NCBI GenBank assembly: GCA_014529385.2
Contig: CM043953.1
Location: forward strand, 97,043,842 to 97,107,841
Length of the DNA stretch: 64,000 bases
Origin: Adiantum capillus-veneris
Lineage: Eukaryota; Streptophyta; Polypodiopsida; Polypodiales; Pteridaceae
Direction of reading: 5' to 3'
Shown: positions 32,725 through 46,560 of the stretch, piece by piece
Position numbering within the stretch: the first letter of the stretch is position 1
How the letters are laid out: every line of letters starts with the position of its first letter
Translations under genes and position numbers: made by a program
The notes under the pieces: model-generated
The model's database searches: none
What the model was told of the DNA's origin: nothing
The model's input: only the letters and a program-made list of their open reading frames with translations

Positions 32725-34431
32725 ATGGAAAGCCAACGCCAAATGTCTGGGTATCCTCTTTTCTTTGGAGAGCCTGGAGAGGATGCATAATTATTTTTAG
32801 CGAATTTCAAGATGTCTTGCCGTATCAAGAGGATAATAACTGATCAAGAACGTGTAGAAATGTTTGAGGTGGTCCTTAGGAAAGATGCTAGCACTTGGTT
32901 TGACTCTTTGCCTGAGGAAGTTAAGGGGAATTACACAGAAGTTTTGAATCGTTTCAAGAAATACTTCTTTGATCCCCAAAACACTCAAAAATTATGGCAA
33001 GACATTGTTTCTCATAAGCAAAAAGACTTAGATGACTACCACTTGTACAAGCAAGAGTTTCTACGTCTTTGGGCTCTATGGATACGAAATGTTGCTAACC
33101 CTGGTGATGGTGCAGAATTTCTAAAGAAGGAGAGGTTCACAGCCGGACTCTTTCCTGACCTTAAGGTAAAAGTTGAGGCGGGTGCACCTGCTACCTTTGA
33201 TGCAGCTGAAACTAGGGCTGCTGAGAAATATAGGAAACTCAAGTGCTTAAGGGGAGAGGTTCCAATAGAAGGTCTTAGACCCAAAGGTAAGTCACAAGCA
33301 TCAACATCAAGGGAGCTTCCTGAGGTAACGGCTGAAGTGATTGAGAAGTTAAATGAATCTTTAAGCAGCCCGTCAATTCACCTTGCACAAGCTGTAGGTC
33401 CAAAGGGACAAGCAAAGAAGTCAGAAGAGAGAGAGCCACGAACTAGGAGAGTCTTGCAATGTTGGAATTACGGAGAGTCTGGACATGGGATGTATAATTG
33501 TCCTTGGCCCCGTGGGGAGCCAGGGAGACCTAACTTGAATTACCCAGTGATGAATGCAGGAGAAGGAGCTGGTCAACAACCAAGGCTTCTACAAAGGCCA
33601 AATGGACCAAGACCACCTCCACAAGGGGTAGAAGGAGTTCCACCTTTGCCAGATCCAAATGTGCATGTGGTAGAGGTGACAAACTCAAATGAGGTTGACA
33701 TGGAAGCAAATGGCATTAAGCGTGGCCGAGGAAAAGGTAAAGAGAAAGAGGGTGTTCCATCACAGAGTGACCATGGACAAGGCAAGAAGGCAAAGGAGAC
33801 CAAGGAAGCTAAGAGGACTCGATGTCGTATCAATCTCCAAGACTTCCCTCTTGGACATGGTATGGCTCCATACAACCTGTTGGAAGACATGCGAGGTAAG
33901 GGTCCTGATATCTCATGGCCTCAGTTTCTTGCATTATGCCCACAAGTTAGGAGGGATTTAACAAAGGCAGTTAGCACTAGGAGAAAGGTAAAAGAGAGTT
34001 TTCCTGTTGTAAAAATTGCACATGCTGAAATGAACGAGGATATTACACCTGTGCTAGATTGTTACATAAAAGGAAGATTGGTTAGGAAAGGTCTAGTGGA
34101 TGGGGGTGCACAAATTTGCATCATGACAGAAGGGCTCATGCAAAGACTAGGCATGCACATCCATGAGACACCTGAAATCAAAGTGAAAATGGCAAGCAAT
34201 AGCAAGGCTAGGTGCGTAGGCATTTGTAAAAATGTTTTTGTGGAGGCCTTTGGCATTAAGAAGGCAGTGGATTTTTATGTTATGTCGACCAAGGGAAGTG
34301 GTTATCCATTTATCCTGGGAAGACCATGGCTAATGAAAATGCGAGCTTTGCAGGATTGGGAGAGTGGGAAATTAATTTGCAGGAATGACAATCATAAGAA
34401 GGTTGTCTTTGACATGAAGGAGCAACGCTAA
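32725..34431 (+). pseudogene. Element E gag and protease
   Basis: I place the start at ATG 32725 (MESQRQMSGYPLFFGEPGED), which adds the conserved FxGEPGED block; a TAA at 32788-32790 then interrupts it, and a downstream ATG lies at 32812. Gag core: DASTWFDSLPEEVKG and RFKKYFFDPQN. The zinc knuckle reads CWNYGESGHGMYNC, with the second cysteine replaced by tyrosine. The protease has LVDGGAQICIMTEGLM (catalytic Asp present) and FILGRPWLMKM. A TAA at 34429-34431 stops the frame, which then continues open into pol. Gag would assemble particles; the protease would process the polyprotein. Confidence 0.85.
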
Positions 34432-36501
34432 GAGGAGCTCCATGAAGAATCATCTCAAAGTGAGACGGAAGAAGGTTGGACCGATAGCACTTCAGAAGAA
34501 GAAAATAGTAGCAGCATTACTGAAGAGGAGTCTTCCATCGAAGTCATGGGGGTAAGGTTTAAGCCAAGCAACCAAGAGACCTCTTGTCGAGGTTTGGAAG
34601 AGGTAGGTTCCCAAGAGAACCAAAAGGTGGAAGATGAAGGAATGTTAGAAGGTATGTTGTCTACAACACTTACAAAGGATGAAAGAGAGGAGTTGAAATG
34701 TGTGCTGAGGAAATTTCCGAGGCTTTTTGCTAAAGACTACACCGATGTGTGTGGAGTAGATGTTGTTCAACACAAGATTGTGTTGAAGCCAGAGGCCACA
34801 CCTAAGGCTCAAAAGCTACGAAGGCTAGGAGTCATTAAGGAGCAGGCTCTACTCAAGGAGGTAAGAAAGCTTCTAGCAGCAGGTTTCATTTATCCAGTGG
34901 AGAATTCAGAGTGGGTCTCTCCCGTTGTTGTCACTCCTAAGAAAAACGGCAATTGGAGGGTGTGTGTGGATTATCGTCCACTTAATGAGGCAACAAAAAG
35001 AGATCACTTTCCCCTCCCATTTCAGGATGAGATACTAAATGAAGTAGCTGGTCATGAGAAGTACACTGTGTGTGATGGCTACTCGGGTTACTTTCAAATA
35101 GGTATCGCATTGGAGGATCAATTGAAAACAACCTTTATCACTCCTTGGGGTTGTTATGCTTTTAGAGTCATGCCATTTGGCCTGACAAATGCTCCTGCAA
35201 CTTTCCAACGCTTCATGAACATGGTGTTTCAAGCATTCTTTGGAAAGTCCATTAGGGTTTTTATTGATGATTTTTGCATTTATAGCTCAAAATCATTGCA
35301 TCTAAAAAGGGTAGAAGAAGGTTTAAAGAAGCTCTATGACATGGGAGGTCAACTCAACCCCGACAAGTGTCACATAGCTGAGGATGAAGTGATCTTGCTT
35401 GGTCACAAGGTTTCCTATAAAGGCATTGAGGTGGATCCTTCAAAGGCAAAGGCTCTTATTGAGCTCCCCTCACCAAAGAATCTCAAAGAGGTCATATCAT
35501 TCATTCAAAAAGTGAAGTATATGTCACGCTTTATTCACTTAGCTTCGGAGTTGCTTCATCCTTTGCAAAAGTTGACACAACAAGTAGAATTTGCATGGTC
35601 TGATGAGCTTGAAGAGTATTTTTGTAACATTAAAGTCATTTTGTCAGAGCTACCAACACTCATGCCTCCTTGTTGGGAGTACACATTCTTTGTTAGCTCT
35701 AGTGTTGGAAGGGAAACAATTGGTGCTGTGTTGTTACAACAAGATCCCCACAGTACAAGGATGCGACCCATCTACTTTGCTAGTAGGGTCATGAATGCTT
35801 TAGAGAGAGACTACACAGAAGCAGAACTCATGATGCTTTCTCTCATGTTTGCGGTGAGAAAGTTTAGATCCTACCTGCTACCAAAACCTTTTGTAATTCT
35901 CACTGCAGAGAATTTGTTCCCTTGGGTGTCATCTCAAATGAATCTTAGTACTAGGATCTCAAAGTGGATTATGGAGTTGCAAGAGTTTCAATACTCTTTC
36001 AAGGTAGAAGATAGTGTGCGTGCACAATTGGCAGGGATTCTCACTTATAGGGTGCATGAAAAGGAGATTAAGGTGCCTGAAGTAAAGACCCTACCATTAC
36101 CACCACCAAAAAGTATTCCTAATGCTTTTACCTTGTTCTTTGATGGAGCTTTTTGTCGAGCCACAGGAAAAGCAGGGGGAGGGCTAGTGTTGCTCAACCC
36201 AAGTGGAGAGGTGGTCATGAAAGAGAAGTTCAATCTACCAAGTTCAGCTAGCAACAATGAAGCAGAATACGACACACTAATTCATGGTTTGAAGATGTGC
36301 ATTAGCCAAGGGATACAACGCCTCATGGTAAAGGGAGATGCACTTCTCATTGTTAAACAGATTTTAGGCATTTGGGCATGCAAGAATGAAAGCTTACAGA
36401 CAAAAGTTCATGCCATTCGTAGATTGTTTAATCAATTTGAAGAAGTGCAACTATATCATATTCCTAGGAAACAAAATGAAGATGCCGATTTACTTGCATA
36501 G
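34432..36501 (+). pseudogene. Element E reverse transcriptase with two RNase H domains
   Basis: It continues in the gag frame through an acidic spacer. Reverse transcriptase: [47 protein letters not shown] and catalytic FIDDF at about 35259. The thumb block is LGHKVSYKGIEVDP. The first RNase H follows (PIYFASRVMNALERDYTEAE), and a second, archaeal-type RNase H domain (LFFDGAFCRATGKAGGG, SNNEAEYDTLIHGL, VKGDALLIVKQ) fills the last 120 residues. Dual RNase H is typical of Tat/Ogre elements. A TAG at 36499-36501 interrupts the frame just before integrase. Confidence 0.88.
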
Positions 36502-38004
36502 CAAGTAGTTACATGTGTTGAGAAAGAAGTGCAGGTCATCATGGTGGCAGCAACTGTCAAGCAACCGAGATACCAGGGATTGGAGTCATTGACTCCCATT
36601 ATTAGCTACATTTTGGAGGGCAAGTTTCCACAAGACTTCACGAAGGCTCAGAAGAGGAGACTCATGAAGAAGGCAAGCGCATATCTCTTCCTAGAAGGCT
36701 CCCTCTATCAAAGAGGGAGGGATCAAGTGTGCAGAAGAGTACCAACTATTGAGGAAATTCCAGCCATTCTAAAAGGTTTGCACGAAGAAGCATGTGGTGG
36801 TCATTTTGCCCAAGAATTAACTGTGAAGAAGATTTTGCTTGCGGGGTATGTTTGGCCAAGTCTGCATGTGGATGTCCAACATTGGTGTAAAAGCTATCAC
36901 AATTGTCAGATAAATGGAAATAGAAGGTTGGTGCATGGCCCGAGGCAAATAGTGCTTGCAAATGGACCCTTTGAAAAGTGGGGCATTGATGCTATGGGTC
37001 CTCTGCCTAGGACAAAAAATGGTAAACTCTACATTCTAGTGGCTGTAGTCTATATGACTAGGTGGGCGGAAGCTCAAAGTGTGGCAAGAGTGAATGAGAG
37101 GACAGTTAGCAAGTTTGTGTACAATCACATTTGTTGCAGATTTGGCACACCTTTGGAGATTGTTTCTGATAATGGTCCAGGGTTTAGGAAGGGCTTGCTC
37201 ACAGAAGTTTGTGAAGAGCTTCACATTCTACATCGTCATAGCACACCATACTACCCACAGTCAAATGGTTTGGTGGAGAAGGCTAATGGTGTCATTGCAG
37301 GCATCATTAGAAAGATGGTGAAAAACAAGACAAAGTTGTGGGATGACTTCTTGGATGGTGCCTTGTGGGCGTATCAAACCACATATAGGGAAGCCACGGA
37401 GTTCACACCATTTCACTTGGTCTATGGTCAAGAGGCTTTACAGCCAATTGAGCTAAACATTCCAACAATGCGACTTCATGGAAAATCAGCACAAGATGAT
37501 CAAGAAGCATGGATGGATTGACTTCTTACCTTAGCCGAGCTTGAGTGGAAAAGAGAAGCAGCATACGAGTGCTATAAGAGGAAAGCCACACAGACAAAGG
37601 AGAAGCACGACAAGAAACTGAAGGACAAAGGCATCAAGGAAGGAGAGCTTGTGCTAAGGTATGACAATCGACTTGACAATCGTTTTGATGCCAAGTTTGA
37701 AACTAGATGGCAAGAGCCATACATAGTCAAGAAGGCTTTCAATTCTAGTTACTATCAGCTTATGGACTTGAATGGTAAAGAGCACTCCAGGAAGGTAAAC
37801 GGGTATCTCTTGAAGCCCTATTTGAGTCACCTTCTACCAAAGGATCTACCAAAGATCTGTCCAAAGGCCGCTGTCTCATGTAAGTATTGTTACATGAAGC
37901 ATGAGTGTAACTCCAGCCAAAATTCTGAGGGGCCAAACAATGAAAATCTCGTCAAGGACTCTGAAGCACTCTCTTTGGAAAAGATTCTCTATGATGGTAC
38001 ATGA
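36502..38004 (+). pseudogene. Element E integrase
   Basis: Same frame as the upstream pol. The zinc-binding region is HEEACGGHF...CKSYHNC. The catalytic core keeps WGIDAMGPL, VSDNGPGF and NGLVEKANG (D, D, E). A TGA at 37519-37521 interrupts the C-terminal part, which continues with RYDNRL, RWQEPYIVKKAF and GYLLKPYL. There is no chromodomain, as expected for Tat-like elements. The frame ends at TGA 38002-38004. The cysteine-rich tail (CPKAAVSCKYCYMKHEC) is unusual. Confidence 0.85.
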
Positions 38005-38019
38005 ATATACCATCATCCT

Positions 38020-38032
38020 GGGGGAGGGCTAA
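38020..38032 (+). other. Polypurine tract of element E
   Basis: GGGGGAGGGCTAA abuts the 3' LTR. Confidence 0.85.
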
Positions 38033-40392
38033 TGATAGCCGTTTTTTGGCTTTCCATAGCGGCCATAGTAAGCTACCTCACCCTATCAAATCACTCAAAC
38101 ACTATGGCTATCCCTACCATTTCACTATATATAGGCGTGTGTGAGTTAGGGAACTTTCCCCATATTTTCTTTAAAACCCTCAGCTAGCTAGTCACTGGGC
38201 TAGTTGAGCCAAAAGAATAAAAAAAATTATAAGTATATTATGGCCCATTTGTGTGTAAATATTTCATTTTATATAGGGCCTAAATAAAAGGATTTTTCAT
38301 AATTATTGTGGTATTTATTTAAATATTTCTACCTATGGTGTGTTATTTATGCTATGTACATTGACTCACCATTACCATATTTTTTCTTATCATTTTGCAT
38401 ACTCTTTATTCCATATAAAAAGAATTTCATGCAAGCTTCTCTTATTTTTGGTGTAACTCCATCCCAACAAAAATCCAAAAAAACTAGTTCTATTTATGTG
38501 TATATTTTTTTCACTATTGTGATTTTTTCCAGCCTACATATATTCTCTATTACTCTCATAAATTAGACCACCAATAATATTCATCTTTTTATGGTAGACT
38601 TATAATGAGAGAGATTTATTTTGACCCCTTTATATTTTTCCACCTATATTATTTATATTTGACATGTACATATTTTTTAGACCCCTCAATATTTGATTTT
38701 CTTAGTTGTACTATTCACTTATATCATGATCTCAACAATATCTTCAATTATAGACCTACCAAATAAGGTCAAGGGTAGGTGGCATGCATACATGCACTAT
38801 GGAGGGCTCACTCTTGGAGGTATTCAAAAGAATCATCCAAAGAAGGACCCCACAAGGACCTTGTGTAGTGGAAAAAAACGGTCGGTTTTGCTGAATTTTT
38901 AAAGTTCACTTGCTCTCCGAATTTGAAAAGGTGATACAAACAAAAGTTGTAGCTCGTGGGCTGAACTTTTTCCTCAAATTTTTTCATATTTTTTTGAGCT
39001 ACGAGCTGTGAGCTATGATTTTATTAGTGGACCCCAGTTTTCCCATGCTATGCAGCCACACTCTCTCTTCCACTTTATCATTTTCCTCTTTCACACACAC
39101 TTCTCCACTCATCATTCCCACCTCTCTCACCACTCCTCTCTGCACCCTACTCACCTTCTTCTCAACCTTGAAGAATAAGAGAAACCATGGTGAACTCATA
39201 CCTCCCACACACAATTCCATTCCAAAATTGACCACCTAGTCTCATTTTTCCTCCTCCAAATTACCCATATCTATCAAAACAACCACAAAATTCAGCCTCT
39301 TCTCTTAAAAGACAGCATCATGGTGGTTGATTACTCAGCTTCAATTACCTTGTCTCTCAAGGAAGGTCAAGAGTGGAGAAAAAATGTACCGTCAAAGCTA
39401 GTGGACCGTCAACAAGCGTCAAAATTGGCCCTACTCAAGACACTTGGAGCATCAACCTTGTAAATAATCCACCTTTTCTTACCTCTTAAGAGTTTTTCTC
39501 CTCATTTGTATCCTACATGGATACTCCCATTGTAAATATCCAATTCTATTTGTAAATTAATACTAACTCTACTAACACTAACCCACTATGAAAAGTCCTA
39601 TCACCTCCATTTCTCTCCTCTCTCTTTCCCCACCAACTTCTTGATAATTCCAAGCAAAAGAAATTAGATAAATTGCTGAAAATCTAACCCAACCATGGTT
39701 AGAGGAGTAACCCTAGCCTTCAAAATTGCTATAAAAGGAGGGTGTAGCTAGCACAAAAAGAGGGGAGCCATAAGCAAGAGCACTATGCTATAGCTTGAGA
39801 AGCCAAGCTCAACCTCTCTAGAAGGAGCTCTTGAGTGGAATCTCATTGTCTTATGCATGTGCATGTGTTGTAATAGGGGATTAGCAAGGGAACTCTATGC
39901 CATTGTAAGAGAGAGAGTGATCATTCAATTGAGAGTAGGAAATCTATCATTTCTCCTACTAGTGTAAGCCCAACATTTGCTGAATCAAGGAGGGTGGATT
40001 TGGACTAAGCTTGGATACTTTGTCTCCCTTCCAACGTGAAGTAATGGACAACAATGATGCGTAAGTGTCTTGGTGTTTTTTGTTAAGTTCTTGATAGCTT
40101 GTCTCTGGTGTTGTCATCAATCTAGCCATAAATCCCACATACTGTAAGAGGGCGACAGGGTGGAGAGGACTCCCCTGGCCTTAAGACAGTGATTGGGGTG
40201 GCTTTTCTTGTGATGTGTTGTGGTGAAATTTACACAAGCTATGTTGAACAAATACTAATCTCACTTTGATTTGTCATGACAGATTTGTAAGAAGGTATTA
40301 ATGCAATAAGCACCCCCCCCCTTTCTCTCTCTTTCTTAAATTTATAGTTATGTTTGCTTGATCCTTGCCGATACGTTTCAAAGCAGCCCGAG

Positions 40393-40429
<37 letters not shown>

Positions 40430-40600
40430 CGTCCTAGTTCGCATCCAAAACTAGGTGGTGCCCCAAATTTGTGTAGGGTTAGGTTGCGGGTTTGTGTGTG
40501 TATTTGTTGTTTTTTCCAACCTCAACCCAATTGAGCAGCATGGGAGCCTAGAAGAGTGCTTGGAGGCCACTCTTCTTGTTGCCCGCCCCAGACCGCCTCA
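38033..40600 (+). repeat. 3' LTR of element E
   Basis: 2568 bp, nearly identical to 29533-32112. TATA box near 39730; CT microsatellite at about 40395-40427, slightly different in length. Confidence 0.92.
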
Positions 40601-40949
40601 GCACCTACATCTTGTGTTGCTTCTCCCCATTTCCCTTTTTCCCTTGCTCCTTGTGTACTTGCCGGTATTTGGAGAGGGTTTGCCTGTAGCTTGAAGGGTG
40701 TTACTAGGAGGGTAGAGTTGGGGTGTTTTGTGAGTGAAAAGGGTGAGTTGAGTAGTGTGGGTGTGCTTATGTTGAAGGGTGTTTCTTGCAAGGTGTGAGG
40801 CGTTAGCTCGGTGTGCTACCGTGGGATTGTTTATTTAAATTAGCCAATTTGAAGGTGTTATTTGAGAGGTTAGGGGTGCTGTGGAGTCCTTGGGCTTTAG
40901 CGAGGCAGACATTTGGTGTGCTGGGTGTGTTCCCTATTCCCCCTCTGCA
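40601..40949 (+). repeat. Element D 5' LTR, second part
   Basis: Continues the LTR broken at 29532; the repeated GCAC marks the join. It ends CTCTGCA, followed by the primer site. Rich in GGTGT/GTGTT words, with no coding content. Confidence 0.6.
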
Positions 40950-40954
40950 TCTTC

Positions 40955-40973
40955 TGGTGCCCCCACTGAGGAG
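40955..40973 (+). other. Primer binding site of element D
   Basis: TGGTGCCCCCACTGAGGAG, the same 18-base site used by element E, five bases after the LTR end. Confidence 0.65.
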
Positions 40974-41026
40974 AAGCTGATTGCTCGTCGGTGTTGATCA
41001 AAGACAGTTATTTCCATCAAGGAGAG

Positions 41027-41894
41027 ATGGCAGCACATAGTTATGGGCCAATTTTCACTGGAGAAGAAGATCCGGAAGTGTGGATGGCCGATTTGAGTTG
41101 TATATGCTATCACTGCATATGCCAAATGAAGATAGAAAAATGCAAACGATTTCGTTGTTGATGCGGTGAAAAGCAAAGACATGGTTCTATGCTTTGGAGG
41201 GAGATCCTAGACTTATGTGGCCGGCTTTGTGGGCCCGTTTTCTACAAGATTTTTGAAAAGAGGTATCTCCTGTCAATTTGGATGCAAAATTAAAAATTTG
41301 AAGTAGGACGTGAACAAGGAATTTAGCGTGTTCCTCGTTCGCTTCAAAGAGTGCTAGAGGGACTTTGCAGTGGCCATACAGTTGGTCAATGGTGGTGAGT
41401 ATTTTAAATTGGAAATGTTTATGGCTTGTTCGCATCACAAAGTTCGTGAAAATGTGGATTTCGAGGGCCCGGAGAATTACAATGGGGCTGTTGCTATTGC
41501 ACGTTCTAAGAGCCGGAAAATAAAGAGGAAGATTGAGCAAGGTGTGTTGGGGTATGAGGCGATGGTTCCCAATCCAACTTCAAGTCCGAGAGAAGAAATT
41601 CAAACGGAGAATCAGCCCAATCGAGGGGTAGCAACCGTTCCTCAACAATGGGTACGTACATCTCAAGATTTGTCTGAGCAAATGCAAGAGTTGCGTTTAA
41701 GTGTTATGGACAGAGGTCAAGCAAGGACAGGAAGAGGTAGAGCTAGGAAATTGCCTAGCAGGTGTTACAATTGTGGAGAGGAAGGTCACTATGCTCCAGA
41801 TTTCCCTCACCCACCAAGGGAAGAGGGTGGCATGTACCCTCTATTTGGTCGAGGCAGGGGTCAGGCACAATTTAATGGCCAAATAGATCAATAA
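41027..41894 (+). pseudogene. Element D gag
   Basis: The ATG at 41027 opens MAAHSYGPIFTGEEDPEVW, a typical gag start only about 55 bases after the primer site, so this element has no leader ORFs. At least two frameshifts follow. The last segment (in frame from about 41370) has a zinc knuckle CYNCGEEGHYAPDF in which the final cysteine is replaced by phenylalanine, then a glycine/arginine-rich stretch. It ends at TAA 41892-41894. Confidence 0.7.
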
Positions 41895-42140
41895 GCAGTT
41901 GAAAACCAAGCACAGGAGGCTCCATCAGGTAATGATGAAGTACAAAGGGTTAACATTATTGGTGTTGACAGGCAAGAGGTTGATATTATGGCCAACAAAA
42001 GAGCACGAGGTGAAAGAGAGACTGAGACAGAGTGTGAAACTAGAGCAAAGAAGGGGAAAGAAAAGGTAAATGAAGGTAGAGAGAAGCCAAAGCCAAGCTG
42101 AAGAAGGTGAAGACGAAGAATTACCCAAAAGGATTTTTAG

Positions 42141-42369
42141 TTGGGACGCGGCAATCCAGAGTATGATTTGGTAAGAGATGTTCAAAATCAAAAGGCTAAC
42201 ATCACTTCTGGGCAGTTGCTTGCATTAAACCCTAAGTTAAGAAGGCAGTGGTCAACCAGTGTAAGTACAAGGCTTCCTCGAGTGGGAGGAGATGTGGATG
42301 CGGTACAGAATATAGCCTTAAAGGTGGGGAGTCCGACCGATGTGCTTCCGGTGGAGGATGTTTTTCTTG
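42141..42369 (+). pseudogene. Element D protease N-terminal flank, cut by element F
   Basis: The frame contains EYDLVRDVQNQKANITSGQL, a conserved helix before the protease of Tat-like elements (compare YNLLEDMRGKGPDISWPQFL in element E). It runs to VEDVFL, where element F begins. Reading resumes at 53739 as EKKKHVQAYIDGSAQV. Confidence 0.75.
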
Positions 42370-43925
<1,556 letters not shown>

Positions 43926-45451
43926 ATCCTCTGATTACCCTTATGTCTGCTCTTTGTCATTGAGGACTACTTTGTTAGTGTTGTCTGCAACTTTGTCATT
44001 GTAGGCCATTCTTTGACTCGCCATTGAGGAGAAGTATGCTATGATTTGAAATTGGTGCTCCAATTCATTTGTCAATTGGTTTGAGTAGCATTTCCTTATT
44101 GTTGATGTAGAAGGAATATGTACAAGAGGATGGTGATAGGTGTCTTTAGATTAGGGTCTAAAACCTGGATGACCAAAGGGAAAAAAACCCGGTGGGAAAA
44201 AAATGCCTTTGGTATACGCTCTTATTGGAGTTGAGCAGTTGAACGTGAAGTACATGTTCATGAAAGGTGTGTGCTTGGGTGAAACACAGAAAGAGTGCCT
44301 GATGCAAGTGCCAATTATGGGACATTCTATATGCATATGAGAAATTTGTCACCAAAAGCATGCAATGTGAAAGAAGGAGATGATGGGTGTTGTGAGGGAT
44401 AAATGTAGCACATGTGACATCAAAAGATGTCTCAATAGCTTCCACCTTTCCTAGAAGGGTTGTCGACGTAGAAGTTTCTCCACTCGTATCTCACTGTGCT
44501 CAGTACGCGAGTGTCTTTTGGACCTTCTCCTTCACTTCACCAGAATTAAGTACTTAGACTTCGACTCTTTTGCTCACTTATACCAGCATGAGCGACACAA
44601 CGTAAATATGCTCAACTCTTCCAGCTTGAGCAGTACCTAGAATAGCTAAGATGCTTAGACCACAGAGAATATTACTTGAAGCTTTGGGACTAACACCTCA
44701 CTCATTTTGTGGCTTAGCTACTCGACTCTGACTTGTATGACTTGTCGGTTGCCTGTTGACACTGCTTTATGACAAGTTCTTTGGCTGTTGTAGTGGCTGC
44801 TGAGACATACTTCGTGAAGTTTCATCGTTTCCCTGTACCTTCTTCTCTTTGTAGTGCTCATGCCTCTCGTCAGTCTTTTCTTCATGTGGATTATGGATTT
44901 TTTTTATTTTTTCTTAATAATAAACAAAGAAAATCTTAAAACAACTCAACAAAAGAAAAATCATTCAAATAGAAATCTAAATGCTATGTACACTATACAC
45001 ATGTCCCTAGGGGCTCATATATGGATTTTGTCCCCATACTCCTGTGTAACACTACTATGAGGGCATATACTCTAAATTTTGTCAAAAAATTATCACAATA
45101 AAATGCAAAAATTCAATGCATCTCACAAAACATTGCCCTCTAATAGTCATAATGTTAGGTCCGCATTCAGAATGCCTCCCCCCTTCCTATTTGGAGCCAT
45201 CCTTTACGACAGGGTATCGTAAAGGGTATGTGTTGTGCTTGGGCAATTAAAAGTTGTGCCTATGCAGGCCTTGTAATGTAGCCCTATTATGCATACACAG
45301 TCAATGCATGGAAAAGATTTATGTTGTGCAAGATGTGGGTATAAGCAATTTGCTTATTGGTATTTGTTGGCGAGGCTTCCTATTCTAAGCAATATAATGG
45401 TCTTTGAAGCTCCTGTATCGTTGCTTGATTGAAGCGACTTGCTCTCTTCTA
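43926..45451 (-). other. Element F non-coding interior
   Basis: About 1.5 kb between the helicase fragment and the last ORF. AT-rich, with no recognisable reverse transcriptase or other domain on either strand. Confidence 0.5.
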
Positions 45452-46560
45452 ACTGTACTGTAATCGTAGGAAGAATTGTAAGAATTCAAGCGGCGATGCA
45501 CTCACAACAATTTTGTTGTTCTTCTTTGGGACCCATTTCTTTACGATTATTGGCTGTTTTGTTGCTGACTCTCGTTTGGGAACCCATACTTGCCCGTGCT
45601 TCGTTTTTGGTTGAAGAGACTTCTTTGGGATCCACCTTTTTGTTGTGTGAGTCGACAGTGGTCTTTGCTTCAGCCCTTGTACGCTTGGTTGGGGACGGGA
45701 TTTAGGCTTTGAAAGTTGATACTGTGGTTGTTTTGGAATCCAAATGAATTCCTAACTTTTTTGTGCTTGAATCAACTTCTTTGGAGCCCAAACCTGAGTT
45801 GTGAAAGCTTGCGACTTTGTGATATTCTTACCCGTTCGTGCACGCTTTCCTTGTTTTTGTTTTGGTGTTGGATCTTGTGATTTGTCATTAGAGATCTTTG
45901 TCTTCTTGATCCATATCTGTTTTTGGCCGATCTAAATTTTTGGTATCCAGATTTGTTGAGCTTTTTGGCTTTGACTTGTTGTCCTGTTATTTTGACCTGT
46001 CATGGTTGTTGATGAAGGGGTTGGTGATAGTGATGGCCTGAGTTGATGATAGGGGATGTCGTAAGATTCATCACTATCGCTACTATCCTAAGCAAGGTTG
46101 ACTTCTTGTACTTTCCCTTGATTTTTTGGCTGGTAGTGGAAAGTTACTGTCTGTTTGCTCGTGGGTGGTAGTTCCTTGGAGGAATTTTCTAGCCCATTGA
46201 TTAGAGCATTGTTAGCTTGTTGCTCTGGTCGTATTCCTCCTAGCTGAGTCTTTGCATCCTTATTAGGAGCCATGTATGAGGATGCTTGTGGTGGTTGTGT
46301 TTTCACTGAGGACTTTGGAATCCACTGTTGATGCATGTTATTCGTGTAGCAATGACACTGATTCATGGGTCGTTGATCTTCTTGAAGCTCAAAGTGTTCT
46401 ACAGAGTCATAGAACTCGTCGTCTTCTTCATCTTTTGGTTCTCCACATTTCTTTGGTTGATCCTTATTTCGAGAGCTTTTTGATGTCTGGTTCTCTTCGT
46501 TTTCCTGGATTACACTCATTGCAAAATAAGGAACGACATCATAGCCATTTTCATCACAAA
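45452..46560 (-). pseudogene. Element F C-terminal region with repeated W-x-P-K motifs
   Basis: One minus-strand frame is open from about 46560 to 45452 apart from three TAG codons (46088, and about 45935 and 45752). It follows the protease ORF after a frameshift. The protein is acidic at first (EPKDEEDDEFYDSVEHF), then rich in Q, K and P. Eight in-frame copies of a short motif occur: QWIPKSS, QIWIPKI, QIWIKKT, QVWAPKKL, FIWIPKQ, RWIPKKS, VWVPKRE, KWVPKKN, with tryptophans near 46323, 45948, 45912, 45789, 45741, 45633, 45585 and 45534. Several are 16-17 residues apart. Function unknown; single WVPK motifs occur in plant retroelement Gag proteins. Confidence 0.6.

Larger units (their letters stand above)
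29533..40600 (+). mobile_element. Element E: young Tat-like Ty3/gypsy retrotransposon
   Basis: LTRs of 2580 bp (29533-32112) and 2568 bp (38033-40600) start TGATAGCC and end GCCTCA. They differ by only about fifteen substitutions by eye plus microsatellite length. GCAC flanks both sides (29529-29532, 40601-40604); if the terminal A is counted outside, the duplication is AGCAC. The interior has a primer site, two small leader ORFs, and a gag-pol frame with protease, reverse transcriptase, two RNase H domains and integrase, then a polypurine tract. It sits inside the 5' LTR of element D. Four in-frame stops but no frameshift interrupt gag-pol. Confidence 0.92.
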
